64,000 nt of DNA from Neptuniibacter victor. Its GTDB lineage: Bacteria > Pseudomonadota > Gammaproteobacteria > Pseudomonadales > Balneatricaceae. The translations under genes and the position numbers were made by a program. The notes under the pieces are model-generated. The model was not told where the DNA came from, ran no database searches, and was given only the letters and a program-made list of their open reading frames with translations. This document shows positions 9,348 to 18,618 of this stretch, piece after piece (position 1 is the first letter of the stretch; each line of letters begins with the position of its first letter). The DNA is taken from positions 1,674,001-1,738,000 of the forward strand of contig AP025763.1 of the NCBI GenBank assembly GCA_027943745.1, in the 5' to 3' direction.

Positions 9348-12300
9348 ATGGATTATTATGGCTCTGAAGAAAAAGAAAATATCCTAGCGTTACTTTGTCA
9401 GGAGATTGAAAGCCGCTTAGCGAAGGAAAGAGCAGTTGATTTAACTCAATTTGCTCAGCTGTATTATTCATCCGCGTCATTAACGGATCTAAAGGAATGG
9501 AAATTAGAAGATCTATATGGCTCGACACTTGCCTGTTGGCAATTTATCCAGGTCCGTAAAAGGGAGCAGGCGAAGGTTCGTGTTTTTAATCCTGATTATG
9601 AACAACATGGTTGGCAATCAACACATACGATTATAGAAGTACTTCAGGAAGATATGCCATTTGTGGTTGATTCTCTTCGTATGGAACTCAATAGCCGAAA
9701 CTTAACGATTCATGCAATACATAACGCAGTATTGACGATGAAGAGGGATGATAAGGGCGAATTGATAGACGCACTGCGCAAGGATAGTCGTGCTAAAAAT
9801 ACGCATAGAGAATCCTTAGTTTCTATTCAAGTTGATCGTCATACCGGGGATGGCGAGCTTAAAGCATTAGAACAAGCATTATTGAATGTCTTAGAAGATG
9901 TCACCATGGTGGTTGAAGATTTCGATATGATGGTGCAGCGTTGTGATGCGTTGACGGATTCTTTTGCAAAAAAATTAAAAGGCTTTGATAGCGATATCAC
10001 AGCGGAAGTTCACGATTTTATTCTATGGCTTAAAGATCATTTTACATTTCTCGGATACGACGAATACAGTTTAGTTTCGAAGGATGGCAAGCAAAAACTA
10101 GAAGCGGTTCCCGGTAGTCAATTGGGATTGTTGAAGTTTTGTGATGAACATTGCCGCTCAGCATTAGTGAATGATAATGATCGTGATGCGGAAGGATTTG
10201 TCTTGATTCCGGATATATTGTCTTTTACTAAATCCAATCGTAAGTCGAGCGTTCATCGTCCTATCTATCCGGACTATATCAGTATCAAGCGTTATGACAG
10301 TAAGGGTGTGCTGATAGGGGAGAGTCGCTTCTTAGGGTTGTATACATCCAGTGTCTATATACAGAGTTCTCGCCAAATTCCGATCGTTCGCCGTAAAGTA
10401 AATGCCATCATGGAGAAATCCGGTCTTCATCGGCAAGGGCATGATTGGAAAGAGCTGTTACAGATATTAGAGATCCACCCACGTGATGACCTTTTTCAGG
10501 TGAGCGTGGATGATTTATATCAATCGGTTATCGGCATTTTGCAAATACATGAGCGTCGACAGATACGCTTATTTGTGAGGCGTGATTACTTTGGTCAATT
10601 TTATTCTTGCTTAGTGTATTCACCAAGAGATATCTACAGTACTGATTTCAGACATAAGGTCCAAGCGAGGCTTTGCGAAGAATTAAAATGCGATAAAGTT
10701 GATTTTACGACCTATTTTTCGGAATCAATTTTGACTCGAACGCAGTTTATCCTGCGAGGAGATGAAATCACTGACAGTTTTGATGCTGTTAAGCTCGAAG
10801 GATTGGTACGTCAAGCGGCTCGTAGCTGGACCGATGATTTGCGGGATACGTTGGTAGAAACCTTAGGGGAGGAGCAGGGGACACGTACCTATAACCTTTT
10901 CGGTGATGGTTTTTCTGCAAGCTATAGTGCCGATTTTTCTCCGCGTACAGCAGTCGTTGATCTACAGCATATCGCCAAGTTATCAGATACAAACCCATTG
11001 CAGTTAAGTTTTTATCAAGCATTGGAGCGTGATCAAACCAGTCTTAATTTTAAACTGTTTAGTTTGGGCGCTTCGCTACCTCTGTCGGATGTGATTCCTG
11101 TTTTAGAAAACCTCGGCCTACGTGTCATTGACGAACATCCTTACCGGGTTGAGAGTAAGGATCAGAATGTTTGGATTCATGATTTCAATCTACACTACAT
11201 CGGTATTGGTACGGTATCTCTAACCACATTAAGGAATGTGTTTGAGGCAGCTTTTCTTCAGGTTTGGAAAGGGCTGGCTGCAAGTGACGAGTTTAACCGA
11301 CTCGTTCTGGCAGGTGAGCTTGATTGGCGTGATGTCGCTATGCTTAGGGCCTATGCCGCTTATATGAAACAAATCGGCTTTCCTATGAGTCAGGAAGCGA
11401 TTAGCGCGACATTAAACAGTTATGTCAATATCGCTTCCAACTTGGTGCAGCTATTTCATGCACGCTTTGAACCGGCTTCAACTGTTGATGAGGTAGCGAT
11501 AGAGGCACAGATAATTAGCAGTCTGGATGATGTTGTCAGTTTAAATGATGATCGTGTTATCAGAGAATATTTAACACTCATTAAAGCAACCTTGAGAACA
11601 AATTACTTTCAAATGGATAATGGGCAATATAAGTCGTATTTCTCTTTCAAGTTATCCCCGAAAGATATCCCTGACATCCCTCTACCAAAGCCAAAATTTG
11701 AAATTTTTGTATTTTCACCTCAGGTTGAAGGTGTTCACTTGCGTGGGGGCAAAGTGGCGCGAGGCGGTTTGAGATGGTCCGATCGTTTAGAGGATTTTAG
11801 AACCGAAGTCCTAGGTTTGGTTAAAGCCCAGCAAGTCAAAAATGCAGTCATTGTGCCGGTAGGAGCTAAAGGGGGCTTCGTAGCTAAGCAATTGGCCGAT
11901 AGCATGACGCGTGAGGAGTGGCTTGCTGAGGGAATACGTTGTTATAAAACCTTTATCAGCGGCCTTTTAGATATTACGGATAATCTCGTAGAGGGTGAGG
12001 TTGTGCCGCCAAATTTGGTTGTGCGGCATGATGAAGATGATACCTACCTTGTAGTTGCAGCCGATAAAGGAACGGCCACTTTTTCTGATATCGCTAATAG
12101 TATTGCTGAAGAGTATGGCTTCTGGATGGGGGATGCATTCGCCTCGGGTGGCAGCCAGGGGTATGACCATAAAAAGATGGGGATTACGGCAAAAGGTGCT
12201 TGGGTCTCGGTTGAACGCCATTTTAGAGAGTTAGGCCTCAATACAGATAAAGAGAATTTTTCAGTGTTGGGTATTGGTGATATGTCGGGCGATGTGTTCG

Positions 12301-14171
12301 GGAATGGCATGTTGCTTTCTAAGCATATTCAATTGGTCGCGGCATTTAATCATTTGCATATCTTTATAGATCCTTCACCTGACGCTGCAAAAAGCTGGAA
12401 AGAGCGTCAGCGGTTGTTTGATCTACCGCGCTCCTCTTGGACCGACTATAACGAAAAGCTCATATCTAAAGGGGGAGGGATTTTTGCGCGTAGTAGTAAA
12501 TCAATCTCACTAACGCCTGAAATCCAGAGCTTGATTGGTTTAGAAGTAGATTCTTTACCACCAAACGAATTGATTAAGGCGTTGTTGAAGTCGCCTATTG
12601 ATCTTCTTTGGAATGGTGGAATTGGAACCTATGTTAAAGCGGAGAGTGAGACTGATGCTGATATAGGGGATAAAGCCAATGACTCTCTTCGGGTGAATGG
12701 TTCTGAGCTCCAGTGCAAAGTGATTGGTGAGGGCGGAAATCTAGGCATGAGCCAAAAAGCGCGTATGGAATATGCACTTAATGGTGGCCGGATGAATACA
12801 GATTTTATCGACAACGCTGCAGGAGTCGATTGCTCTGATCATGAAGTAAATATCAAAATATTGCTTAATCAGGTGGTCGATAATGGCGATATGACGGTTA
12901 AGCAAAGGAACCGATTGCTTGAAGATATGACTGCAGAAGTGTCCGAATTGGTCTTACAGAATAATTATCGGCAAGTGCAAGCGATATCCATGGCTGAGTC
13001 ACGATCCTTGGAAAGTATGTCTGAATACCAGCGCTATATCTCACACATGGAAACAGCAGGAAAGCTTAATCGTGCGTTGGAGTTTTTACCAGAAGATGAT
13101 GTGCTAAATGAACGGCGTAGTATGCAGATAGGGTTAACTCGCCCAGAGTTATCGGTCTTGATATCCTATAGCAAGGCGGAGCTTAAAGAGGCATTGAGTT
13201 TGTCTGATGTACCGGAAGATCCTTATCTCTGTAATGAACTGTATACCGCCTTCCCAAGCCAGTTAGTTGATGGTTTTACTGACTCACTGACAGTGCATCG
13301 TTTAAGGCGCGAGATTATAGGAACGCAGATAGCTAATCATATGGTTAATATGATGGGCATTAATTTTGTTGATAGGCTAAGAATTTCAACTGGGGCGGAT
13401 GAGGCTTCGATTGCGAGAGCGTACATTCTCGCACGTGATGTATTTGATGTTGAGTCATTGTGGCTGCAGATTGAAAAGCTTGATCATAAGGTTTGCAGTG
13501 ATTTGCAGATCGATATGATGCATGAGCTTCAGCATTTAATGAGGCGAGCAACACGTTGGTTTGTTAGAAATCGTAGGGCCGAATTGGATTGCACTAATGA
13601 AGTGGATCGCTTTAGTTCTCAGCTACAGAAAATTTTAGCTAAACAGGACAGTGTTCTTTGTGGGGAGCCTTTACAGCGCTGGGAACGGGCTAAAACTCAT
13701 TACCAAGAAAAAGGCGTGCCGGCCAAACTATCGAAATTAGTCGCTGGTGCTCGTTGTTTGTATGCGTCCTTGGGTATTATTGAGGTGGCCGAGCTTTCCG
13801 ATGTGCCCACGGATAAAGTCGCCCAAGTGTATTTCTGCTTGGGAGAAAGGTTAGAGCTTGATTGGTTGTCGCAAAAGCTAAACACACTATCCGTAGATAA
13901 CTATTGGCAGGCTCTTGCCCGAGAAGCCTTTAGGGATGATCTTGATTGGCAGCAGCGTGCGATTGTTTCTACCGCGATTCAAGGTCGTGTCAAAGGAAGT
14001 AGCGTGCAGAGTGTTGTCGATAAATGGTGTGAGGAAAATCAATGGTTAGTTTGCCGATGGGAAAATGTATTAGCCGAATTGAAAAGTGCAAAAAAACAAG
14101 AGTATGCAATGTATACTGTTGCGTTAAGAGAGCTATTTGATTTGGCAAAAACTAGCCAATATAGTACTTGA
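9348..14171 (+). CDS. gdhB: NAD-specific glutamate dehydrogenase, large type
   Basis: This 1607-residue enzyme belongs to the roughly 180-kDa bacterial GDH class, which oxidatively deaminates glutamate to 2-oxoglutarate and ammonium with NAD+. The N-terminal half contains the ACT-like regulatory regions of this class (for example QEDMPFVVDSLRMEL near residue 100). The catalytic part is marked by the conserved GGLRWSDR...DFRTEVLGLVKAQ near residues 805-830 and PVGAKGGF near 843. A long helical C-terminal region follows. Length is normal for the class. It stands as a single gene, and a strong terminator follows. The product feeds the citric acid cycle genes downstream. A Pseudomonas-like gene neighbourhood supports the call. 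Confidence 0.95.
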   Translation: MDYYGSEEKENILALLCQEIESRLAKERAVDLTQFAQLYYSSASLTDLKEWKLEDLYGSTLACWQFIQVRKREQAKVRVFNPDYEQHGWQSTHTIIEVLQEDMPFVVDSLRMELNSRNLTIHAIHNAVLTMKRDDKGELIDALRKDSRAKNTHRESLVSIQVDRHTGDGELKALEQALLNVLEDVTMVVEDFDMMVQRCDALTDSFAKKLKGFDSDITAEVHDFILWLKDHFTFLGYDEYSLVSKDGKQKLEAVPGSQLGLLKFCDEHCRSALVNDNDRDAEGFVLIPDILSFTKSNRKSSVHRPIYPDYISIKRYDSKGVLIGESRFLGLYTSSVYIQSSRQIPIVRRKVNAIMEKSGLHRQGHDWKELLQILEIHPRDDLFQVSVDDLYQSVIGILQIHERRQIRLFVRRDYFGQFYSCLVYSPRDIYSTDFRHKVQARLCEELKCDKVDFTTYFSESILTRTQFILRGDEITDSFDAVKLEGLVRQAARSWTDDLRDTLVETLGEEQGTRTYNLFGDGFSASYSADFSPRTAVVDLQHIAKLSDTNPLQLSFYQALERDQTSLNFKLFSLGASLPLSDVIPVLENLGLRVIDEHPYRVESKDQNVWIHDFNLHYIGIGTVSLTTLRNVFEAAFLQVWKGLAASDEFNRLVLAGELDWRDVAMLRAYAAYMKQIGFPMSQEAISATLNSYVNIASNLVQLFHARFEPASTVDEVAIEAQIISSLDDVVSLNDDRVIREYLTLIKATLRTNYFQMDNGQYKSYFSFKLSPKDIPDIPLPKPKFEIFVFSPQVEGVHLRGGKVARGGLRWSDRLEDFRTEVLGLVKAQQVKNAVIVPVGAKGGFVAKQLADSMTREEWLAEGIRCYKTFISGLLDITDNLVEGEVVPPNLVVRHDEDDTYLVVAADKGTATFSDIANSIAEEYGFWMGDAFASGGSQGYDHKKMGITAKGAWVSVERHFRELGLNTDKENFSVLGIGDMSGDVFGNGMLLSKHIQLVAAFNHLHIFIDPSPDAAKSWKERQRLFDLPRSSWTDYNEKLISKGGGIFARSSKSISLTPEIQSLIGLEVDSLPPNELIKALLKSPIDLLWNGGIGTYVKAESETDADIGDKANDSLRVNGSELQCKVIGEGGNLGMSQKARMEYALNGGRMNTDFIDNAAGVDCSDHEVNIKILLNQVVDNGDMTVKQRNRLLEDMTAEVSELVLQNNYRQVQAISMAESRSLESMSEYQRYISHMETAGKLNRALEFLPEDDVLNERRSMQIGLTRPELSVLISYSKAELKEALSLSDVPEDPYLCNELYTAFPSQLVDGFTDSLTVHRLRREIIGTQIANHMVNMMGINFVDRLRISTGADEASIARAYILARDVFDVESLWLQIEKLDHKVCSDLQIDMMHELQHLMRRATRWFVRNRRAELDCTNEVDRFSSQLQKILAKQDSVLCGEPLQRWERAKTHYQEKGVPAKLSKLVAGARCLYASLGIIEVAELSDVPTDKVAQVYFCLGERLELDWLSQKLNTLSVDNYWQALAREAFRDDLDWQQRAIVSTAIQGRVKGSSVQSVVDKWCEENQWLVCRWENVLAELKSAKKQEYAMYTVALRELFDLAKTSQYST

Positions 14172-14181
14172 TAAGTAAATA

Positions 14182-14224
14182 GGTACACCTAGGCTAGAAA
14201 TCACCCTAGGTGTGCCGGTTTTTT
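14182..14224 (+). terminator. Intrinsic terminator of gdhB
   Basis: GGTACACCTAGG (14182-14193) pairs with CCTAGGTGTGCC (14205-14216) with one G-U, followed by GGTTTTTT. The stem and T-tract directly follow the gdhB stop. Confidence 0.85.
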
Positions 14225-14257
14225 AACTGTTTTTTAACGCTACATTCTAGACGCTAG

Positions 14258-14479
14258 ATGAAATCTATACTCGTTGACTTAAATATCCCTACTGATAAAT
14301 ACATGCTTTTATACCAAGGAGTGGCGCAAAACGTATATACCCACTCTTTGGACGGCCGCAGTGTTCAATTTCCAGCTAAAATCTTGCAACCATTTCTACT
14401 TCGAGATGGCGTTAAAGGTCGTTTTAGAATTAACTTTGATGATAATGGTAAATATCAAGGAATTGAGAAAATATTGTGA
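14258..14479 (+). CDS. DUF2835 family protein
   Basis: This small protein of 73 residues has no signal peptide or membrane segment. The pattern YLLYQG-like (YMLLYQGVAQNV), GRSVQFPAKILQPFL, GVKGRFRINFDDNGKYQGIEKI matches the family DUF2835, found beside gdhB/pyrD in Pseudomonas relatives. The beta-rich layout suggests a small barrel, but no activity is known to me. It lies between the gdhB terminator and pyrD and probably has its own promoter; no convincing one was found. Confidence 0.75.
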   Translation: MKSILVDLNIPTDKYMLLYQGVAQNVYTHSLDGRSVQFPAKILQPFLLRDGVKGRFRINFDDNGKYQGIEKIL

Positions 14480-14634
14480 TTGTTCTGCGTATTAAAAATG
14501 CTCAGTAATTTTATAGTTAACTTATTGTTTATAAAGTAAAACATCTAAGTGCTGTAATTTGATCCCTTCTCACCTATGTTATTCTTATTACGCCTCGCCT
14601 ATAATCGTGCAAATTTTTGCCAATCGGTACTTAT

Positions 14635-15660
14635 ATGTTGTATTCACTGACTCGATCTTTAATGTTTCAGCTTGATCCAGAGCTTTCTCATAATGTAGCG
14701 CTTCATTCTATGAATCTTGCGTCTGCACTAGGTGTGAACAAGTTATTGGGTGCTGAAAAATTGTCTGATCCAGTTCAGGTGATGGGCATCAACTTTCCGA
14801 ACCGTGTTGGTCTGGCGGCAGGCCTGGATAAAAATGGTATTGCCGTTGATGGCATGTCAGAAATGGGTTTTGGGTTTGTTGAAGTTGGAACGGTTACGCC
14901 GCGCCCACAGGATGGAAATCCGAAACCAAGAATTTTCCGCTTGCCAGAGCAGCGGGCAATTATTAATAGAATGGGCTTCAATAACGATGGCGTAGATACA
15001 CTCTTATCGAACCTTGATAAAAGCCGTTATAAAGGCGTTTTGGGTATTAATATTGGCAAGAACAAAGATACCCCTAACGAAAATGCGAACGATGATTACT
15101 TATACTGTTTGCGTAAAGTTTACGGTCGCGCAAGCTATATTACTGTGAATGTTTCGTCGCCCAATACGCCGGGCTTACGCACTTTACAGTATGGCGAATC
15201 TCTAAATAGCTTATTAGATGCGCTAAAGTCGGAACAGGCAAAACTGGCTAAGTTTCATGATCGATATGTACCTATCGCAGTCAAAATTGCACCGGATATG
15301 ACCGATGAAGAGTTAGTATTAGTTGCGGCTTCTCTGAAATCTTATGAGATGGACGGTGTTATAGCGACAAATACAACGCTTTCACGTGAAGGTGTTGAGG
15401 GCTTGGAATATGCCGACGAAGCTGGTGGCCTATCTGGGGCTCCTGTGCGTAATAAGTCGACTAAGGTTATCCGTACGTTAGCAAACGAGTTAGATGGTGC
15501 TTTGCCTATTATTGGCGTAGGCGGTATCACCGAAGGATTTGACGCAGCTGAGAAAATCGAAGCGGGTGCAAGCTTAGTACAGATATATAGTGGCTTTATC
15601 TATAGAGGCCCACAGTTAGTCACTGATTCAGTGCGCGCTATTCAGCAATTGGCTGAGTAA
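14635..15660 (+). CDS. pyrD: Dihydroorotate dehydrogenase (quinone), class 2
   Basis: This enzyme oxidises dihydroorotate to orotate in pyrimidine synthesis, passing electrons through FMN to membrane quinone. The N-terminal amphipathic helix typical of class 2 ([18 protein letters not shown]) is present. FMN-binding segments include [13 protein letters not shown] (near 62-74), NRMGFNNDG and the C-terminal [16 protein letters not shown] near residues 178-188 holds the catalytic serine. The ATG at 14635 gives 341 residues, close to the 336 of E. coli; a TTG at 14617 in the same frame is less likely. A convergent hairpin with rmf follows. Confidence 0.95.
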   Translation: MLYSLTRSLMFQLDPELSHNVALHSMNLASALGVNKLLGAEKLSDPVQVMGINFPNRVGLAAGLDKNGIAVDGMSEMGFGFVEVGTVTPRPQDGNPKPRIFRLPEQRAIINRMGFNNDGVDTLLSNLDKSRYKGVLGINIGKNKDTPNENANDDYLYCLRKVYGRASYITVNVSSPNTPGLRTLQYGESLNSLLDALKSEQAKLAKFHDRYVPIAVKIAPDMTDEELVLVAASLKSYEMDGVIATNTTLSREGVEGLEYADEAGGLSGAPVRNKSTKVIRTLANELDGALPIIGVGGITEGFDAAEKIEAGASLVQIYSGFIYRGPQLVTDSVRAIQQLAE

Positions 15661-15676
15661 TAAAAGGGATGTAATA

Positions 15677-15700
15677 AGGCTCCCTTGGGTTAGGGAGCCT
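15677..15700. terminator. Bidirectional terminator between pyrD and rmf
   Basis: AGGCTCCCT (15677-15685) and AGGGAGCCT (15692-15700) form a perfect 9-bp stem. It sits between the convergent ends of pyrD and rmf; no long T-run follows on either side. Confidence 0.65.
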
Positions 15701-15713
15701 GCTAGGAAACTGT

Positions 15714-15920
15714 TTAATGGAATGCTGGATCTGCTTGAATTGCTGAGACGCCATCCATGCCACTCCAGTGAGCTTCGCGTCCTTGGCGCCAGCCGCTCAT
15801 CCAGTGACTTCTCAGGTCTGATGTATTAACCGGGCAGACATCCCGGGATTTTCCACTTAAGCCGGCTTGAAAGCCTCGATTGAAAAGTGTGCTAGTACGA
15901 TCACGCTTTTGTCTCTTCAT
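15714..15920 (-). CDS. rmf: Ribosome modulation factor
   Basis: RMF is a small basic protein that pairs 70S ribosomes into inactive 100S dimers in stationary phase. The start MKRQKRDRTSTLFNRGFQAG and the later SRDVCP and GWRQGREAHW closely match the known pattern MKRQKRDR...RGYQAG...CP...WLGGWRE. The ATG at 15920 gives 68 residues and has GAGAGG nine bases upstream. The same frame reaches an ATG at 15977, adding 19 lysine-rich residues with only a weak GCGGA; I prefer the short form. Gene order pyrD-rmf-rlmKL is as in Pseudomonas. The roughly 300-bp gap to rlmKL must hold its growth-phase promoter, but I could not assign one. Confidence 0.9.
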   Translation of the reverse strand: MKRQKRDRTSTLFNRGFQAGLSGKSRDVCPVNTSDLRSHWMSGWRQGREAHWSGMDGVSAIQADPAFH

Positions 15921-16222
15921 GTAGTTGAGCCTCTCTTCATGTTTTAGTTTTTTGAGAGCAGCGGTTCCTTGAGACATGGTATCCGCTTAAAATCTACCTA
16001 GTTAATTGCAGGGTAGACATCTATAAATATCGAAAAAAAGACCAGAGCGCGATTGAATATGTCTATCGCATAGCGTGCTCTAATAGATCTAATTAGTGTG
16101 TGGGTGCAAAAAAACGAATGCATTCATCAAGTTAGTAATTGTATGAGCATTAAAATTAGGATGTGAATAATTTTCATCCTAATTGTTGTTTGAATGAAAT
16201 TCTTAAAGAGTTAGTGATTCTT

Positions 16223-18364
16223 ATGAAACTGTTTCTGACATGTCCTAAAGGTCTTGAGCTATTGCTTGAGGAAGAGCTTCATCATCTTGGTATTAATGAC
16301 ACTAAGCAAACAGTTGCAGGGGTTCAGTGTCACGGCGAATTAGAAGATGCATATAAAATCTGCCTTTGGTCACGCTTAGCAAATAGAGTGCTGATGCCTG
16401 TTTATGAAGGTGATGCAGAGACGACAGAGGAGCTATACGAATCGGTACAGCAGATTAATTGGCTTGATCATATGCGCAGTGAAGGTACGCTGTTGATCGA
16501 CTTTTCTGGTCAGACTCGGGCCATTAATAATACGCATTTTGGCGCATTGAAGGTGAAAGATGCCATTGTCGATCAAATCAGAGATCTGACAGGTGCGCGA
16601 CCAAGCATTGATAAAATTGCACCAGATCTAAGAATTAATGTACGTATGCATCGGGGCAAAGTGACAGTTGCAATTGATCTGTCAGGGGATAGTTTGCATA
16701 GGCGTTCTTACCGGTTAAAGGCGGGTCAGGCTCCGATGAAAGAAAACCTAGCGGCAGCCGTATTGATTCGTAGTGGCTGGCCTGCTCGGGTATCAGAATT
16801 AGATCTTTTGCTCGATCCAATGTGTGGTTCTGGAACGCTATTGATTGAAGCAGCGATGATGGCTGGCGATGTGGCTCCAGGGTTACAGCGTAAACGTTAT
16901 GGTTTCTCACGTTGGACCGGACATCAGAAAGGCATTTGGGATGAATTGATTGCAGATGCCAAAGCCAGAAAGGCGAAAGGGTTGTTGCAGTTAGAAGTGA
17001 GTCTTGTTGGGCGTGACGAAGATAAGCAGGTTCTTCGTTCGGCACGACAGAATGCTGAGCGCGCGGGTGTCTCAGAATTTATTGAATTCTCTGCGTGTCG
17101 TTTAGAGGATCTATCGCGAGATAGCCTTCCTGAAGGCGTGGGTTTACTCGTTACCAACCCTCCTTATGGTGAGCGCTTGGGAGAGACTCAGCAATTAATG
17201 TTTCTCTATCGTCATCTTGGCGATAAATTAAAAGCCCAGTTCGCTGGTTGGACCGCTGCTATTTTTACCTCCAACCCAGACCTTTGTAAGGTAATGGGCA
17301 TGAGAGCTGATAAGCAGTACAAGTTGTTTAATGGGGCACTTGAAAGTCGTTTATTTGTATACCCAATATCAGAGAAGCGTGCCGAGGTAGAGAGTGCTGA
17401 AGTGGTTGAGCAAAAACCACTCAGTGATGGTGCTCAGATGTTTGCTAATCGCTTGTTAAAGAATAAAAAGCAGCTTAGTAAATGGATTAAGCGCGAAAAT
17501 ATAGAGTGTTACCGCCTTTATGATGCCGATATCCCCGAGTATTCAGTGGCGGTAGATATGTATGGCGATGAAGTGCATGTTCAGGAATATGCTGCGCCCA
17601 AAAAAATTGATCCGGTAAAAACGTTTTCACGTCTACAAGAAGTCATGAGTGCGCTACCTGTTGCGTTAGGTGTGCCTACAGAAAAAGTGATTTTGAAGCA
17701 GCGTAAAAAACAGCAAGGTAGCAATCAATACGAAAAACATTCTGAGACGCATCGTTTCAAGGAGATCTCGGAGCACGGTTGTCGTCTGTTGGTGAACCTT
17801 CATGATTATTTGGATACCGGATTGTTTTTAGATCATCGTCCTATTAGATACCGTATTCAGCAAGAGTCCGCGGGTAAGGATGTTCTAAACCTCTTTTGTT
17901 ATACGGGCACTGCTTCGGTGCATGCTGCAAAAGGGGGCGCAAGATCAACGACAAGTATTGATATGTCTGCCACCTATCTTAATTGGGCTAAGCGAAATTT
18001 AGCGTTGAACGGGTTTGATGCGTCGGCACACGAGCAGGTGCAAGAGGATTGCCTGAAGTGGCTGAGAATGCAGCGTACGGCGGCTTATGACATGATTTTT
18101 ATGGACCCGCCGACCTTTTCAAATTCGAAGAGAATGGAAGGTGTTTTAGATGTGCAAAGAGATCATGTAGATATGATCGATGCGGCGATGAGATTACTGC
18201 GCAAAGATGGCGTTTTGTATTTTTCAAACAATTATAGGCGCTTCAAAATAGATCAGGACTCGTTGAGTGATTACAAGATTGAAGATATCACTCACAGTAC
18301 ACTTGACCCTGATTTTAAACGAAACAGCCGTATTCATGTATGTTTCCGTATTAGTCATCGATAA
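16223..18364 (+). CDS. rlmL: Bifunctional 23S rRNA methyltransferase RlmK/RlmL
   Basis: This protein methylates 23S rRNA twice: N2 of G2445 by the N-terminal RlmL half and N7 of G2069 by the C-terminal RlmK half (E. coli numbering). Of 713 residues, an N-terminal THUMP region (to about 155) precedes a SAM-binding domain with LLDPMCGSGTLLIEAA and the catalytic NPPYGER near residue 312. The second methyltransferase has LNLFCYTGTASVHAA near 555 and MDPPTFSNSKRM near 627. The ATG at 16223 (MKLFLTCPKG) fits the family; the reading frame extends 20 residues upstream without family character. Confidence 0.95.
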   Translation: MKLFLTCPKGLELLLEEELHHLGINDTKQTVAGVQCHGELEDAYKICLWSRLANRVLMPVYEGDAETTEELYESVQQINWLDHMRSEGTLLIDFSGQTRAINNTHFGALKVKDAIVDQIRDLTGARPSIDKIAPDLRINVRMHRGKVTVAIDLSGDSLHRRSYRLKAGQAPMKENLAAAVLIRSGWPARVSELDLLLDPMCGSGTLLIEAAMMAGDVAPGLQRKRYGFSRWTGHQKGIWDELIADAKARKAKGLLQLEVSLVGRDEDKQVLRSARQNAERAGVSEFIEFSACRLEDLSRDSLPEGVGLLVTNPPYGERLGETQQLMFLYRHLGDKLKAQFAGWTAAIFTSNPDLCKVMGMRADKQYKLFNGALESRLFVYPISEKRAEVESAEVVEQKPLSDGAQMFANRLLKNKKQLSKWIKRENIECYRLYDADIPEYSVAVDMYGDEVHVQEYAAPKKIDPVKTFSRLQEVMSALPVALGVPTEKVILKQRKKQQGSNQYEKHSETHRFKEISEHGCRLLVNLHDYLDTGLFLDHRPIRYRIQQESAGKDVLNLFCYTGTASVHAAKGGARSTTSIDMSATYLNWAKRNLALNGFDASAHEQVQEDCLKWLRMQRTAAYDMIFMDPPTFSNSKRMEGVLDVQRDHVDMIDAAMRLLRKDGVLYFSNNYRRFKIDQDSLSDYKIEDITHSTLDPDFKRNSRIHVCFRISHR

Positions 18365-18395
18365 ATTGCTTCCTCTTGGTGCGCACTTGCTGAGT

Positions 18396-18411
18396 TGGCA
18401 TGCGAAGTGCT
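18396..18411 (+). promoter_or_regulatory. Possible -24/-12 (sigma-54) promoter before amt
   Basis: TGGCATGCGAAGTGCT has GG and GC with the required 10-bp spacing and fits 9 of 11 consensus positions (TGGCAC-N5-TTGCW). A sigma-54 promoter would suit an ammonium transporter, but the same bases also form an imperfect hairpin (GCACTT...AAGTGC, 18384-18410) that could be the rlmKL 3' end. The leader to the amt start would be near 200 bases. Confidence 0.3.
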
Positions 18412-18533
18412 TTGTAATAGGGCATAAGTTGGATGCTTATTGCTAGTTCTTCAAGCGTTTTGTATGGAAACTAATTGATTTAAAAGGTTTTTTTTCGCTT
18501 TAGAACAGCTTTTGGCTTCCAGATATAAAAAAA

Positions 18534-18594
18534 TGCATACCAAGTATGCACCAATATGATGCGTAGCCTTCCGCGTGTGTTTCAATTTGGTGCA
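18534..18594. promoter_or_regulatory. Palindrome and split inverted repeat upstream of amt
   Basis: TGCATACCAAGTATGCA (18534-18550) is a perfect 7-bp inverted repeat with a 3-bp centre. Overlapping it, TGCACCAA (18547-18554) is complementary to TTGGTGCA (18587-18594), 32 bp apart. These half-sites resemble those bound by NtrC, but their spacing does not fit a standard NtrC box. They lie close to the amt ribosome-binding site and may be an operator or leader structure. Confidence 0.4.
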
Positions 18595-18618
18595 AGGCAA
18601 AGAAACAGGAGACTGTAA

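Noticed and set aside
16635-17045. Minus-strand open frame of 136 codons inside rlmKL
   Set aside because: It is opposite the SAM-binding domain of a conserved gene and shows no protein-like pattern.
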